In this document: positions 22,390 to 35,376 of the stretch, piece by piece
How the letters are laid out: every line of letters begins with the position of its first letter
Position numbering within the stretch: the stretch's first letter is position 1
Assembly: GCF_003086295.3 (NCBI RefSeq)
Contig: NC_092047.1
Span: forward strand, 64,460,054-64,524,053
Source: Arachis hypogaea
Taxonomy: Eukaryota > Streptophyta > Magnoliopsida > Fabales > Fabaceae
DNA length: 64,000 nucleotides
Direction: 5' to 3'
Notes under the pieces: model-generated
Told to the model about the DNA's origin: nothing
The model's database searches: none
What the model saw: only the letters and a program-made list of their open reading frames with translations
Position numbers and translations under genes: made by a program

Positions 22390-23868
22390 TGTCGGTAAAG
22401 AATTTCACAAATATATTCTCGTTGCAAGTATAGTTTCTAAACTAACAGAAAATCCTTTCGTACAAACAAATTTGGTTGTCACTTAAGCAAACCAAATAAA
22501 AATAAACCGAAGTATTTAAACCTCGGGTCGTCTCTCAAGGAATTGCAGGAAGGTGTAACTATTATTGGTTATGGAAAAATATATTTTTGGGTTTTTGAAA
22601 GGTTGAACAAGGAATGTAAATTGCGAGAAAGTAAATTAATGACTAGAAAAGCTCTTGGCAAGGTATGAAAACTGGACATCCAATCCTAGTTATCCTTATC
22701 AATTATGATGAGAATTGTTCATTACTCCCACTTAGTTAACCCTTACTAAATAAAAGAAAGTCAAGTGGACTAATCAACTTGATTCCTCAAGTCCTAGTCA
22801 ACTCCTAAGGAAAGACTAGCTTTAGAGGGATCCAAACCAACCAGCAAATTCCAATTATCAATTAACAAAGGAGTTTGATAACTCAAGTGTCTCCAATTAA
22901 TCAATTCAAGCCAAGAATGTAAAAAGCTAAATTAAAATCATAAATCTGAAATACCTCAAATTGTGTTAAATAAAGAAATCAAATCTAACATGGAGAGTTC
23001 ATAAACCAAATTGGAAAAGAAGAGAATCTACAAGAGAAATAAATAAACCAAAGTACTAGAACAAATAAAAGTAAAAGAGAAACTAAATTAAAGGAACATT
23101 GAACCTGGAATGGAGAAGAAGTAAACCTAATCTAAGAGAAATCCTAAAACCTAGAACCTAGAGAGAGGAGAGAGCCTCTCTCTCTAGAAATTACATCTAA
23201 AACCTAAATTGTGAATAATGAATGAATGATGAATGATTCTCCCATTCTCCAACCTCTATTCTGTGTTCTTGGGCTTGGAATTGGGCCAAAAAGGAGCTCA
23301 GAAATCGCCCCCAGCGATTTCTGCAGTGACAGTACGTCGCGCATGTCACGCGTACGCGCCAGGTGCGCGTGCGCGCCGATGGACTTTTTGCCAATGTGCG
23401 CGTGCGTGTCAAGTGCGCGTGCGCATCGCCTATCTGCATGGCCACTATGTCAAATTATATATTATTTCGATGCCCCAGATGTTAGCTTTCCAACGCAACT
23501 GGAACCGCCTCATTTGGACCTCTGTAGCTCAAGTTATGATCGATTGAATGCGAAGAGGTCAGGGTTGACAGCTTTGCAGTTCCTTCAATTTCTTGTATTC
23601 CTTCCACTTTTGCATGCTTCCTTTCCATCCTCTAAGCCATTCCTGCCCTGTAATCTCTGAAAACACTTAACACACATATCATGACATCGAATGGTAATAA
23701 GAGAGGATTAAAATTAGCTAAATTACGACCAAAGAAACATGTTTTCAATCATAGCACAAAATCAGGAAGAAAAATGTAAAACATGCAATTTACATGAATA
23801 AGTGTGAGAATAGTGAATACATTTCACTCAATTAAGCACAAGATGTACCACGAAATAGTGGTGCATCA
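22390..23868 (-). repeat. 3' LTR of retrotransposon L1
   Basis: 1479 bases run from TGTCGGTAAAGAATTTCACA to GTGCATCA. It aligns with L2 (23928) and L3 (39726) by order of words: the start, CTCGTTG..AAGTATAGTTTC, ACCGAAGTATTTAAACCTCG, the CTAGAGAGAGGAG hairpin at 23,150, and a CGCGTACGCG-rich block at 23,335-23,430. The right edge is followed by AATCTCCCCACACTTAAA, the reverse of a polypurine tract, so this is a 3' LTR of a minus-strand element. Confidence 0.75.
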
Positions 23869-23927
23869 AATCTCCCCACACTTAAACATTAGCATGTCCT
23901 CATGCTAAGTGATGAATAGGACTTTTG
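23869..23927 (-). mobile_element. inner 3' stub of element L1
   Basis: It holds the polypurine-tract region (CCCCACACTTAAAC, then AGCATGTCCTCATGCTAAG) and about 30 more bases of L1. It is then interrupted by element A at 23928. The rest of L1 would lie beyond A, outside the window. Confidence 0.65.
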
Positions 23928-25379
23928 TGTGGTTTAGAATTCACAAATAAAGTCTCGTTGTAAAGTATAGTTTCTAAACCAAACAATAATCCTTTCATAC
24001 AAAAGATTATTTGTCACAATTAACAAACCCCTAAATTTATAAACCGAAGTATTTAAACCTCGAGTCGTTCTCCCTAGGAATTGCAATGAAGTGTCCGTGT
24101 TATTAGTTATGAGTTATGTTTTGGGGTTTTTGGGATGAAAGACATGAAAATATAAATGGCAATGAAAATAAACTAATAACTAACAAAGCTCTTGCAAGGT
24201 ATGAGAACTAGAAGTCCTATCCTAGCTATCCTCCTCAATTGTGGCCACAAATTATTCATTGCTACCACTTAGTTAACCTCTAACCATGGAGGAGAGTCAA
24301 TTAGATGAATTAACTTGATTCCACAAGTCCTAGCCAACTCCCAAGGGAAAGACTAGCTTTAGTGGTATCCAAATCAATTAGCAACTTCTAATTATCAATC
24401 AACAAAGGAATTAGATAACTCAAGCATCACTAATTACTCCACCTAGGCCAAGAGGAACAAAATCTACACTAAAATCCAACCAAGCATTTCATCAAATACT
24501 TGGAAGGCACAAAAGGGAAACATAGTAAATTGATAACAAAAATAGAATCTAACAACAAGTGAACGTAAGAAATCAACAACAACAATCTAAGAAAACAAGA
24601 TCTACATGAATTACCTCAAATTGCATTAGAAGAAAATAGAATGAACAAAAGTAGATCTACAAACAAAGTAGAAGAAGGTATAACAAACAATAGAAGAATC
24701 ATAAATGCAACAACAAAGAATTAAGAAGAAGAAGTAGAAGGGAGCATGAATTAAAACCTAGATCTAAGAACTAAACCTAATCCTAATCCTAATCCTAGAG
24801 AAGTGAGAGCTTCTCTCTCTAAAACTAACTAAAAACAAGCCTAATGTGTGTCTATCCATCTCTCATATGCCTTCCCCCTCATTCCTTGGCCTTTTTAGCC
24901 TTTTTCCGCCAAAAATTCAGCTCCAAATGGGGTTGGAAACCCCCCGAAATCGCCAGGCACGTGTTTGACTAAAGGAATCATGTGCGGCCCTTGGCGCATA
25001 CATGCATAGCGTGCGTACGCGCCCCTGGGGTATTTCGCGATCCACACGGAGGTGTACAGTGCCCCCGCGCACCCATGGGCTTTTTCAAATCTTTGACTTT
25101 TCATGATTTCTTCACTTTGTATGCTTTCCTTTCACTCCTTTGATCCCTTCTTGGCCCCTTTTCAACCTGAAATCACTAGCAAACACATCAAGGCATCTAG
25201 TGGGACTCAAAGGTGAATCAAAATTATCAAATTAAAGGTCTAACAAGCATATTTTCACATCTAAGCACAAGTACAGAGACAATCACAAAACCATACTATT
25301 TTATTGAATAAATGTGAGGAAAGGTTATCAAAATGCTCTAAATTCAACACAAGATAAACCCTACAAAGGAGATTTATCA
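23928..25379 (-). repeat. 3' LTR of retrotransposon A (L2)
   Basis: 1452 bases run from TGTGGTTTAGAATTCACA to GGAGATTTATCA, next to ACCTTCCCACACTTAAACC, the reversed polypurine tract. It shows clear relation to L1 and L3 (CGAGTCGTTCTCCCTAGGAA near 24,061). It carries the CTTCTCTCTCT hairpin region at 24,800 and a CGTACGCGCCCC-like block at 25,010. Confidence 0.75.
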
Positions 25380-26160
25380 ACCTTCCCACACTTAAACCAA
25401 GCATGTCCTCATGCTTAACCAAGGATGAAGCATAGGGTATGACATTTATTCAATGCAACTAAACTACCTAAATGCAACTATCTAAATGAATGCAACTAAC
25501 TATATGAATGCTAATGCCTGGTCAAAACAAATCAAATTCCAAAAGAATACATGCAAGCACAAAGGCTCAAACAATGGATATCAAATTCAACCCACAATTG
25601 CATGGAGTTATCATAAGGATTCATAAACTTGCATGAATATAGATGATAGTGGTGAACACATGTAATCGAGCAATCAAACCCTCACCGGATATGTATCCGC
25701 TCTATTCACTCAAGTGTTTAGGGGTTGATTCACTCAATTCTTCCCTAATCATGATTTCCAAAATTTGTTCTTCATATAACAATCAACAATGATTCAATGC
25801 ATGCATACAAATATCATGAGGTCTTTTCCATAAGGTTGTAATGGGGCTAGGGTCAAGGTAGGATCATATATGGATAAGTGGACTAGAATTTGAATCTTTT
25901 ATTAGTCTAGACCTTCCCACCTAACCTATATAATGGCCTATACAATTAAGTACTAACCTAACTACCCATTTTTCTCACTTTTTCACATACTCATGCATTT
26001 TCTTTTTTATTATAACTCATATGCATTGATTCTTATAAACTTTACCTTGGGGCATTTTGTCCTCTTTTTATTTCTTTCTTTCTCTTTTTCTTTTTTCTTT
26101 CTTTTTTCTATTTTTTGCTTTTGTTTTTCTCATTTTTCTTTCTTTTGCTTTACAATATAA
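25380..26160 (-). mobile_element. element A, inner segment 1 (3' region)
   Basis: It is the non-coding 3' part of A next to its 3' LTR, starting with the polypurine tract and ACCAAGCATGTCCTCATGC. It ends in a T/C-rich stretch (26,060-26,150) just before D's target site ACAAA. Confidence 0.65.
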
Positions 26161-26165
26161 ACAAA

Positions 26166-26200
26166 TGATGAGCGGATAATTTATACCCTTTTTGGCATTG
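26166..26200 (+). repeat. 35-base remnant of the 5' LTR of D
   Basis: Identical to the first 35 bases of the 3' LTR at 26934, ending TTTTTGGCATTG. It then joins ATAATCTGAAAAATC from the 3' inner region. The three bases TTG before the join also precede this point in the matching inner region of E, a small shared word at the breakpoint. Confidence 0.8.
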
Positions 26201-26933
26201 ATAATCTGAAAAATCATAAAATTGATTCTTGAAGCAAGAAAAAGTAGTGAAAACCAAAGCTTGCGAAAAAAAAAGTGGCAAAAAAAAAAGAAAAAAAAGC
26301 AAGCAGAAAAAGCCAATAGCCCTTTAAATTAAAAGGCAAGGGTAAAAAAGATCTAAGGCTTTGAGCATTAATGGATAGGAGGGCCCAAAGGAATAAAATC
26401 CTGGCCTAAGTAGCAAAAATCAAGCTGTACCTAACCATGTGCTTGTGGTGTGAAGGTGTCAAGTGAAAAGCTTGAGACTAAGCGGTTAAAGTCGTGGTCC
26501 AAAGCAAAAAGAGTGTTAAGAGCTCTGGGTACCTCTAACTGGGGACTCTAGCAAAGCTGAGTCACAATCTGAAAAGGTTCACCCAGTTATGTGTCTGTGG
26601 CATTTATGTATCCGGTGGTAATACTGGAAAACAAAATGCTTAGGGACACGGCCAAGACTCATAAAGTAGCTGTGTTCAAGAATCAACAAACTAAACTAAG
26701 AAAATCAATAACACTATCTGAATTCTAAGTTCCTATGGATGCCAATCATTCTAAACTTCAAAGGATAAAGTGAGATGCCAAAACTGTTCAGAAGCAAAAA
26801 GGCTACAAGTCCCGCTCATCTAATTGAAACTAATTTTCATTGATAAGTTTGGAATTTATTGTATATTCTCTTATTTTTATCCTATTTTGTTTTTAGTTAC
26901 TTGGGGACAAGCAACAATTTAAGTTTGGTGTTG

Positions 26934-28582
26934 TGATGAGCGGATAATTTATACCCTTTTTGGCATTGTTTTTACATAGTTTTTAGTATGTTTTAGTTAC
27001 TTTTTATTATATTTTTATTAGTTTTTATTCAAAAATCATATTTCTGGACTTTACTATGAGTTTGTGTGTTTTTCTGTGATTTCATGTATTTTCTGGCTAA
27101 AATTGAGGGACCTGAGCAAAAATCTGATTCAGAGGCTGAAAAAGGACTGCAGATGCTATTGGATTCTGACCATCCTGCACTCGAAATGGATTTTCTGGAG
27201 CTATGGAAGCCCAATTGGTGCGCTTTTAATTGCGTTGGAAAGTAGACATCCTGGGCTTTCCAGCAATATATAATAGTGCATACTTTGTCCGCGATTTAAT
27301 GGCCCAAACTGGCATCCAAAGTCAGCCTAAAACATCTTGGCGTAAAACGCCCAAACTGGCACCAAAGCTGGTGTTTAACTCCAGGAACAGCCTATGCACG
27401 TGTAAAGCTCAAGGCTCAGTCCAAGCACACACCAAGTGGGCCTCGGAAGTGGATTTCTGCACTATCTACACTTAGTTACTCATTTTCTGTAATCCCTAGT
27501 TACTAGTTTAGTATAAAAACTACTTTTAGAGACTTTTAAAAGGGAGATATGTTGTCATAGATTATTGTTCACATTTGGAGGCTGGCCTCACGGCCATGGC
27601 TAGACTTTTTTCACTTATGTATTTTCTATGGTGGAGTTTCTACACCCCATAGATTAAGGTGTGGAGCTTTGCTGTTCTTCACGAATTAATGCAAGTACTA
27701 TTGTTTTTCCTTCAATTCACGCCTACTTCTTCTCCAAGATATACTCTCGTACTTAATTCAGTCAAGTCAGAATGAAGGGGTGACCCGTGACAATTATCCA
27801 ATCTTTGTTACTTGCTTAGTCAGGATCCGCGTGCTTGACAACCACAAAGCGGTCTACATGATGTTCAACATAGTCATTGGACGACAGCCGGAGCATATTC
27901 TCTTGGATATCTAATACACGGACCGAGTCCGTGAGATTATTATCTTTGTGGTATAGGCTAGAATAATTGGCAGCCATTCTTGGGATCCGAAAAGTCTAAA
28001 CCTTGTCTGTGGTATTCCGAGTAGGGTCCGGGAAGGGATGACTGTGACGAGCTTCAAACCTGCGAATGTTGGGCGCAGTGGCAGTGTGCAAAAGGATCAA
28101 TGGATTCTATTCTGATGCTAGCGGGAACCGACAGATGATTAGCCATGCGGTAGCTGTACCTGGTATTTTTCATCTGAGACGAGAAATCCGATAGTTGATT
28201 AGCCGTGCAGAAACCGTAGAGGACCATTTTCACTGAGAGGATCTGACAGCTTGCCATGGAAGGGAGCACGCATGATTGGAAGAAGGCAATAGGAAAGCAG
28301 AGGTTTAGAAGCAACAAAGCATCTCCAGACGCTTATCTGAAATTCCCACCAATGAATCACATAAGTAACTTTATCTTATTTTATGTTTTATTTATATTTT
28401 AATTATCAAAACCTCATAACCATTTGAATCCGCCTGACTGAGATTTACAAGATGACCATAGCTTACTTCAAGCCGACAATCTCCGTGGGATCGACCAGGT
28501 TTATTACTTGGCTGACCCAGTGCACTTGCTGGTTAGTTGTGTGGAGATGTGAAAAGTGTGAATCACGATTTCTTACATACCA
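26934..28582 (+). repeat. 3' LTR of D
   Basis: 1649 bases run from TGATGAGCGGATAATTTATA to CTTACATACCA, preceded by the polypurine-like AATTTAAGTTTGGTGTTG. It corresponds over its length to the 1617-base LTRs of E, with visible divergence. It contains the GTGGGATCGACC phrase near its end (28,485). Confidence 0.85.
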
Positions 28583-28587
28583 ACAAA

Positions 28588-30019
28588 AACATCAATGCAT
28601 AAGGTTTTTGCATTTGATTAATACATGAGTGTACACCCAATTTCCAAATGTAGAAATACAACCACTCTTCTATCCCAACCAATGTTCCCAATCTCCCCAA
28701 ACTTGAACATAAAACACTCTCACTAGCCTAAGCTAATCAAAGATCCAAATAAGGGACTTTATTATTTTTCGCTTTAGGCTTGTAATGTGCTAAAATAAAG
28801 AATAATTGGATTAAGCATAGGCTCAAAATTCGTTAACAATGGAGAGTAAAGGTAGGCTATTTGGGTGAGTGAGCTAATAAAATAATGGCCTCAATCATAT
28901 AAATGTATGTATACAAGGAATAATTGGACATATAGAATTAAACAAATCAAGGATCACAATCATAGAAAGAGAATAATGCACACAAGAAGGAAAATAAGTG
29001 GTTATAGGATGTAACCACACCAATAGGATCAAAACTCACAAGTTTGTGTTCTTGGCTCAAAAACATGGTTCACAAAAGTATGAATTCAAGCAAGTTCCAC
29101 AAAAAATTTTCCAATCAATTGGGGTGGTGCCCTTTAGATCAATTCTTTTGGAAATTCTATCATTTTGACTAAGTATTTCCTAAATGCAATGTTGTGATTA
29201 AGAATTTCTAAAATTTCTTAGTTTACCCTCTTTTCCAATCAAAACAACTTATTTTATGCACAAAAGGGTTTAGCTAAGTTTTTTCAATTCAAAACGTTTT
29301 CTAAATCACAACCACAATGCTAAAATGCAATATATATAACAAAAGTGTGCAATAGCCAAAATAAAAGTCTCCATGCTAACAAGTATATACAATAATCCCA
29401 AAATAGTGCAAAATAAAGCAAAACAAGAGGAACAAAGTGATAGTGTCCAAAAAGTGTTCACCAAATCCACCAACGGTGACGGCGGTGACCTCCCACACTT
29501 AAGATGAAGCATCGTTCTCGATGCTACTGATCAGGCTCATGGTGAGGGTCAACGGTCGCATCTGTCTCCTGCTGTATCTCAGACTGGGGCACTGGCTCCT
29601 TGGCATACTACCGAGTATCCTGGGTAGCCGGTGTCTCTGGAGGTGCCTCCTGCCGAACCGGTTCCTCAACACGCTCTTCCGTGTGCTCAGCCTCATGCTC
29701 TGCCTCGTGCTCCTCCTCATGATCTGGCTCGTCAGAAGCGGGAGAGTCGGGGAGAGGGGGTAGCTCAATGCCCTGTGATATAAACACCTGGTCTATGCGG
29801 TCGAGACGTCGCATGATACGACGCTCATTAGGAAAGGCCATGGAGCGCCTTAGATCATTAGGAAAGGCCAGTTTCTTCTCGATGTTCAGGTTTGTCTTTT
29901 GGTAGGTGGAAAAACGAAGCTCACAGTAGAGGTTGGGAAACATGTATGTATCAGTGGGAGGTAGCAGCTGATTTTGCTTATCCACTTCATTCAGTGGATT
30001 CCTTGCATAATTGGCATAA
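28588..30019 (-). mobile_element. element A, inner segment 2
   Basis: It resumes A after D. Positions 28,588-29,600 are non-coding 3' region with CCAATCTCCCCAAACTTG-like text. The end of A's extra ORF lies at 29,608-30,019. The segment is interrupted at 30,020 by element B. Confidence 0.65.
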
Positions 30020-30024
30020 GGAGA
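29608..30024 (-). pseudogene. C-terminal part of the extra ORF of element A
   Basis: An open frame ending in TAG at 29608 gives a strongly acidic tail with EEEHEAEHEAEHTEER. It sits near the 3' LTR of A, where E keeps its 382-codon extra ORF. The frame was continuous with 37917-37985 before B inserted; without one target copy the total is 162 codons including the stop. The product would be about 161 residues, basic at the start and acidic at the end. It has no recognised domain, and its function is unknown. Confidence 0.6.
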
Positions 30025-32549
30025 TGATAGCACGGAAACTTGTCTCTCAATAAATCTCCTTCGGTAAGTATATCGAATTGTCGTCAATTAATAACTCACA
30101 AAAGAGTGAGGTCGAATCCCACAGAGATTAACAGATTAAGTAATCAATAGTTGATTAATTATCCTAGTTAGACGAATCATATTGGAGTGATAAGCAGCAA
30201 GGAAATGTAAAGGGTACAAAAGTAAAGAAAGCAATAAAGTGCAGAAAAGTAAAATGGCAAGAAAAGTAAATGTAAGAACTAAAAATAAAATGAACATTGG
30301 GATCAAGAGATATTGCAATCCTCCGGATCAAGTTTATTTTCATCTCTTCCTCAATCAATGCATTCATTGATCTCCTTGGCAATCTTAAGTGATCGAATTC
30401 CAATTTCTTGGTAATTCAATCTCTCAAATCTTGATCAATAGCCAATTCCTTGGTCAATTGCTCATGAGAAGAGATGAAGTATGGTCACTGATTATACCAT
30501 ATGCTTTCCCAAATCAAGTGTTGGTAGGATTATAGTCACCATATCCATCCAACCCCAATTCGGTCCAACATGAGAAAGCATTTTTAGCATGATCTCTTCA
30601 TTCCTCTTCCAAAGTTCCGAAGAGATCCAAGTATGAATAGCTTCTTTTCCAAGATAACTACCCAAATAAATGAAGATTTAAAGCTTTCTAGTAAAATCAA
30701 GAGAAAAGATAGAAGAAGAAGAATAAGAACTACGATTGATCCATTGAATCACAATAGAGCTCTCTAACCCAATGAAAAGAGTTAATTGATCATTGCTCTA
30801 CCAAAATAGAAAAGAAATTAATGCAGAAAAATAAAGATGAAGATTAAAACTGAAATTGAAACTTCAAAATTCATAAATGAAAAGTACAAAGAAAAGAAAG
30901 AGAAGGAAAAGTGTGTGAGGGGAGGGAGTCCAAAGACCCCTCTTCAATCCCTCCTTCCAGAATGTCCTGAATGTAAAAACTAAGGCCTTTATATAGGCTC
31001 TCCTAAATTACAAAATGAAATGAAATTAAAAGCAAATTACAATTAAATGAAAATTTCTATTCTTGATGCTTCTTGTGGCCTTGATTGGTTAACACTTGTG
31101 GGCATGCTTCCTTGAGGTTGGGTGGTCCTTGTAAGTGAATCAAGTTGAGGTTCAGGTGCTAATGTTAGTGCTAACGTTAGCCACACTAACGCTACAAGTG
31201 TGGCGTTAGTGCTGAAGTTAGTGTGGCTAACGTCACACTTGCTACCCAGTTGGTATTTTTGGGGCTTAAAAGATGCCTCTGGTTTGTGCTCCAATTTCAT
31301 GTCCACTATAGAGTATTATATATCGTTGGAAAGCTCTGAATGTCAGCTTTCTAACGCAACTGGAATCGCCTAAATTGGACCTCTGTAACTCAAGTTATGC
31401 TCCTTTGAAGGGGACATGGTTACTGGCATAGTGGCTGGCGTTATTGGCAAAAGTGAGTGCCAATAACGTCCGCGTTCAGGTGATGAATATTGCCAGTTTT
31501 AGAAGTTCAAAATTAATGTCTACCTCATACTACTATATATTTCTAGAAAGCCTTGGATGTCTACTTTCCAACGCCTTTGGAAGTGCATCATTTGGATCTC
31601 TACAACTCGAGTTATACTTCTTGGAAGGTGAAGAGGTCAGCTGGCCTTACTACAGGTTGATACCATGTTCATCTTTGCACTTTCGGGGCAGGTTTTCTCC
31701 CTCAAATTTAGTGTCCACCATCTAGTTCCATATATTCTTGGAAAGCTCTGGAATCCTACTTTCCAATGCCATTGGAATCACCTCATTTGGAGATTTGTGG
31801 CTCAAGTTATTCTTGTTTGAAAAAGGCATGGTCAGGCTGCCGGGTGAGATTTTTGCCTACGTTAATGTCCATGTTAGTGTAACTAACGTGGCCATTAACG
31901 TGGGTCTTCCTTTGCTTCGCCAACGTTAGTGGAGATCACCTTTTCCACTAACTTTGGCCTCTCCCTTTCCTTCCACGTTAGTTCCCACGTTAATGTAGTT
32001 AACGTGGAAGCTAACGTGGGTCTTTTTGCTTCGCAAACATTAGTGGAGATCACCTTTTCCACTAACGTTGGCATCTCCCTTTCCTTCCACGTTAGTTCCC
32101 ATGTTAATGTAACTAACGTGGAGACTAACGTGGGTTTTCTTGTACCTTCTCTAGCGTTATTGGCACTCACTTTTGCCACTAATGCTGCTCCTTCTTCAAA
32201 GTTGATGCTATTAACGTTCCCACTAACGTTCCAACTTTCCTTCCTTCCACGTTAGTGGCCAAGTAACGTAGCCACTAACGTGGCTCTTCTCTGCTTCTTG
32301 TTACCTGAAATCAATCAAACAAAGTGCATCAAAGTCTTGCTCTTAATCATGGGATCATGTATCATCCATTTTATCATTCAATTCATGCATAATTCTCATG
32401 AAATCATTCAAAATTCACAATGTTTGTTTGAATCATGGTGTGAATGCATTTTCATCCAAATACTTGCTCATTTCCTAGAAAAATGCATGAAACCACCCTA
32501 AAGCATACAAAAAATGGCTAGTAAAACTAGCCAAGATGCCCTGGCATCA
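30025..32549 (-). repeat. 3' LTR of B (left)
   Basis: 2525 bases. It holds the tandem CACGTTAGT/ACTAACGTG word array (about 31,150-32,285) and repeated 'GGAAAGC..GGATGTCTACTTTCCAACGC' text (31,330, 31,550, 31,740). It aligns to the right LTR with few differences. The next bases are CAACACCAAACTTAAATC. Confidence 0.9.
31850..32285 (-). repeat. ACGTTAGTG inverted-word array in the B LTR
   Basis: CCACGTTAGT, TTAACGTGG, ACTAACGTGG and similar words alternate. A unit of 114 bases beginning TAGTGGAGATCACC (31927 and 32041) is duplicated in tandem. The same array is at about 37,200-37,640 in the other LTR. Frames on both strands here (such as 31895-32179) only reflect the repeat. Confidence 0.85.
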
Positions 32550-33999
32550 CAACACCAAACTTAAATCTTGCTTGTCCCCAAGCAAGAAAAGAACTATGCA
32601 CAAAGAATTCTCTTAATTGAAATGTATTGAAGAATTGCTTATGATGCCTTAGTGGGTGAAGTGAATAAGTGGCAGTAGAGTGAACTCTAATTTGTATGCT
32701 TATGCAAGGATTCCAGTGCTCATTAGTCCTTACATTTTGGAAGTCTTAGATCTTAGAACTTTTATTCAAATGATATTATGGAAATCTCTTTATAGATTGT
32801 CACCTTGAAGCAGCACTTATTTTCTAGCATTTTTCTTTCTTTTTTGGAATTTGGCCTCGACTCTAGGTGTCATGTATCAAAGCAGCTTTTTAAGATAAGC
32901 TTTCAATCAATACTCCCAAACCAGTTGGTCTAAGGTATTAGGTGTTGAAGCACCCCTTAGGATTTACTTGCTCAAGCCTCTCTCTTTGATACAAATCCAC
33001 CACAAGCATTTAACTAGGACAATAACTCTTTGATTTCTTGTTTCTTTCTTCTTCTTCCTAGTAATTGATGCTCAGAGCATTGGGCTTGTTCTTTGTTTTT
33101 CTTTTTCTTTTGTTTTCTTTTGTTACTGCTTCTTGGATCAATAGATGTTTGAGAAATTTCATAATACTTCTCTAAATTTCATTTCCTGTCTATGAGCTCC
33201 CATGCAAGTTTTCACAATCATGCAACCTCAATACACAATCATACAATCAGAACCTCCACTCCTCTTAATCTTTTGCTTGCCCCAAGATTTATAAAATTCT
33301 TCAACATTTTCCTTTCAAAAGAATGATTTCCTTGTTGCATTCTTAGAGATTTTTGGGTGCAAGTAAAATTCAAGATGATAATCATGATATCATAGCAATA
33401 TGTTCTAAATCAAATATCAAATTATGCTTATTCACAAGGAGTAATCACACATGCATACAAAGAAAATAGAAGACAATCATGCAAATTAAAGTGTTGGAAA
33501 TAAGTAAGAGGAGAAAGGAACTTTACCACCTTGTATTTTATCTTCATTATTGTTGCCCTTTTCCTCCTATTCTTCTCCTTCCCACACCAAACTTAGAATG
33601 ATTGCTTATACTCAAGCAACAAGTAAAACAGTGGTGATGGAGTCTATGATGGATCATGAATGTCTTAGAATAAAGTGTGAGTATGCATGTGTTTCAGCAA
33701 GCAAGATTAAGGATCACAATAAAGGCATAAGAACTAAAAATAGAAACATTATGATGGCATTAATAAGTGGTGTTGGCATGGTACTTTGCATGAAAGTTAA
33801 GTGGCAACACCAAACTTAGTGTGACACTGTCATTTTAGAATGATGCAAATACTTAGTGAAGATTGAAAATCATTTTGTTGCATGGCAACACCAAACTTAG
33901 AATGCAATCGTATGTCAAATTATTGAAAGTAAACTAAGCAAGGAAAGAAAATGTTACCTACGGTTGGGTTGCCTCCCAACAAGCGCTCTTTTAATGTCA

Positions 34000-35157
34000 T
34001 TAGCTTGACATGTTATTCATGAATTTCTTCCTCTTCTTCCAGTTTGTTAAGAGGAATGACCTCAAGAGGAAAGAGGAGCCAGTTAATGCCCCTTGTTTTG
34101 AGTGCCTCTCCCCAGCAAGCCTTCTTCTATTGTTAGCTTGAGTAAACTTGCTTGTTGGGGTAGGGGTGGGAAGGCTTTTAGTTGACCTTTTCTTCTTCAT
34201 GGATATTATCCTTCTTTTCTTGGTCACCATCCTCTTTTTAGTGTTCATGTTGATTGCCTTCACCACCTTGATTTCAGTACTTGGGTGTTGTATGATGGTT
34301 GGAGTATCCTCTTCATCAAGAGCTTCTTGAATTGGTGGTTCAATGAACTCACCCTCTATGCAACTCTCTGTTTCATTGGAGTGTGGACTCCCTTGATTGA
34401 CTTCCTCCCTTTTTCTTGACCTTTGAATGAAATCCTCTATTTCTGGTGAGAGTGGAGTGATCTCTCTTTGTGATCTCAGTTCTTCAATGAATTGTTCTTC
34501 AGAATAGAGTTGTGCATTCTGTCTCAATTTTTCTTTATGGTCTCTTTCTGCTATTTTCTCCTCTTCATTTGTCTTTATTATTTCTTCAAGGAGGAGTTCT
34601 ATCCTAGCGAGTCTCTCTTCTTCTCTACTTTTTTTGAGCTCTTCCATGATGAGTTCCATCCTAGCAAGTCTATCTAAAGGCGGTTGGGTAGGTTGTAATG
34701 GTTGGGCGGGGTTGGCTTGTAAATGGAATTGGTTGTTTTGTGGTTGTGTTCTGAAAGTGGTATGACTCTTGTGGGTAGTGGATTGAGTTTTGTGGATGGT
34801 GAAATGAATTGTATGGATTTGGGATAGACTTTTGTGCTGAGGCATACTCAAATGATGAAGAATTTAGGCATGTAAAACTTCGAGGTGAGGTTGAATAATT
34901 AAAGGATGATGGCTCTTGATGAATGGGGTGTGAATAAGTGAAATTTCTTTGGTTTTGATCTTCCCAGGCACAGCTTGAGTAGTGATCAAAGTCATCAAAA
35001 TATGGACCATTCTGTGATCCTGGGAAGCACCCTATTTCATCTTCTTGATACTCCCACCCACCACGAGCATAGTAAAGTGAATCATTCTGTGGTGGTGGAG
35101 AGTTTCCCATGAAATTTGATTGACTAAAATCTGATGGATGCTCCTTTCTTTCCTGCA
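34000..35157 (-). pseudogene. gag-like remnant of B
   Basis: Two overlapping open frames run on the minus strand. The first (35157-34670) is Ser/Tyr/Asn/Pro-rich and begins after a TTTTTTGCAG that could be a splice acceptor. The second (34845-34000) has a Glu/Arg-rich coiled-coil-like stretch (RLARMELIMEELKKSREEE, then RLARIELLLEEIIKTNEEE, a visible internal duplication). This resembles the tail of gag proteins in related elements. The capsid core is not seen. It probably gives no complete Gag. Confidence 0.5.
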
Positions 35158-35353
35158 AAAAAGCTCTGTCTCAAACAATAATCACCAAAAGAAAGTGGAA
35201 TCTCCATTGTAATAAATGAGGGATTCTTAGTGAGGCAATATCACAAACAGTTAGTTAGCAAAATAAAATAAGAAGCAAAAGAAAATAAAGACAAAAGAAA
35301 AGTGTCCAATCTAGTAAATCAATCAACCGGTAGTTTGTTAATCACAATTAATC

Positions 35354-35370
35354 CCCCGGCAGCGGCGCCA
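35354..35370 (-). other. primer binding site of B (tRNA-Asp)
   Basis: On the minus strand it reads TGGCGCCGCTGCCGGGG, the complement of a plant tRNA-Asp 3' end with one mismatch. It lies 6 bases inside the right LTR. Confidence 0.85.
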
Positions 35371-35376
35371 TAAACT

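Larger units (their letters stand above)
26166..28582 (+). mobile_element. retrotransposon D, plus strand, internally deleted
   Basis: It is flanked by ACAAA on both sides (26161-26165 and 28583-28587). It starts TGATGAGCGGATAATTTATA, the LTR start of the same family as E. Only the first 35 bases of the 5' LTR remain (to 26200). The text then jumps to the 3' inner region, which matches E in reverse (for example GAAAAATCATAAA, GAAGCAAGAAAAAG), and then a whole 3' LTR follows. It has no coding capacity. It is the only retrotransposon of the stack on the plus strand. Confidence 0.8.

Noticed and set aside
21843..22486. Arg/Ala/Cys-rich frames (also at 23,197-23,660 and 40,556-40,900)
   Set aside because: They come from CGCGTGCGCGT-like LTR text and lack conserved domains.
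22390..25379. Solo LTRs at L1 and L2
   Set aside because: Each is followed by a polypurine-tract region, so they are 3' LTRs of elements whose other halves are displaced, not solo LTRs.
31895..32255. Overlapping frames on both strands with repeated peptides
   Set aside because: They arise from the ACGTTAGTG array and recur in the other B LTR; there is no codon-like signal.
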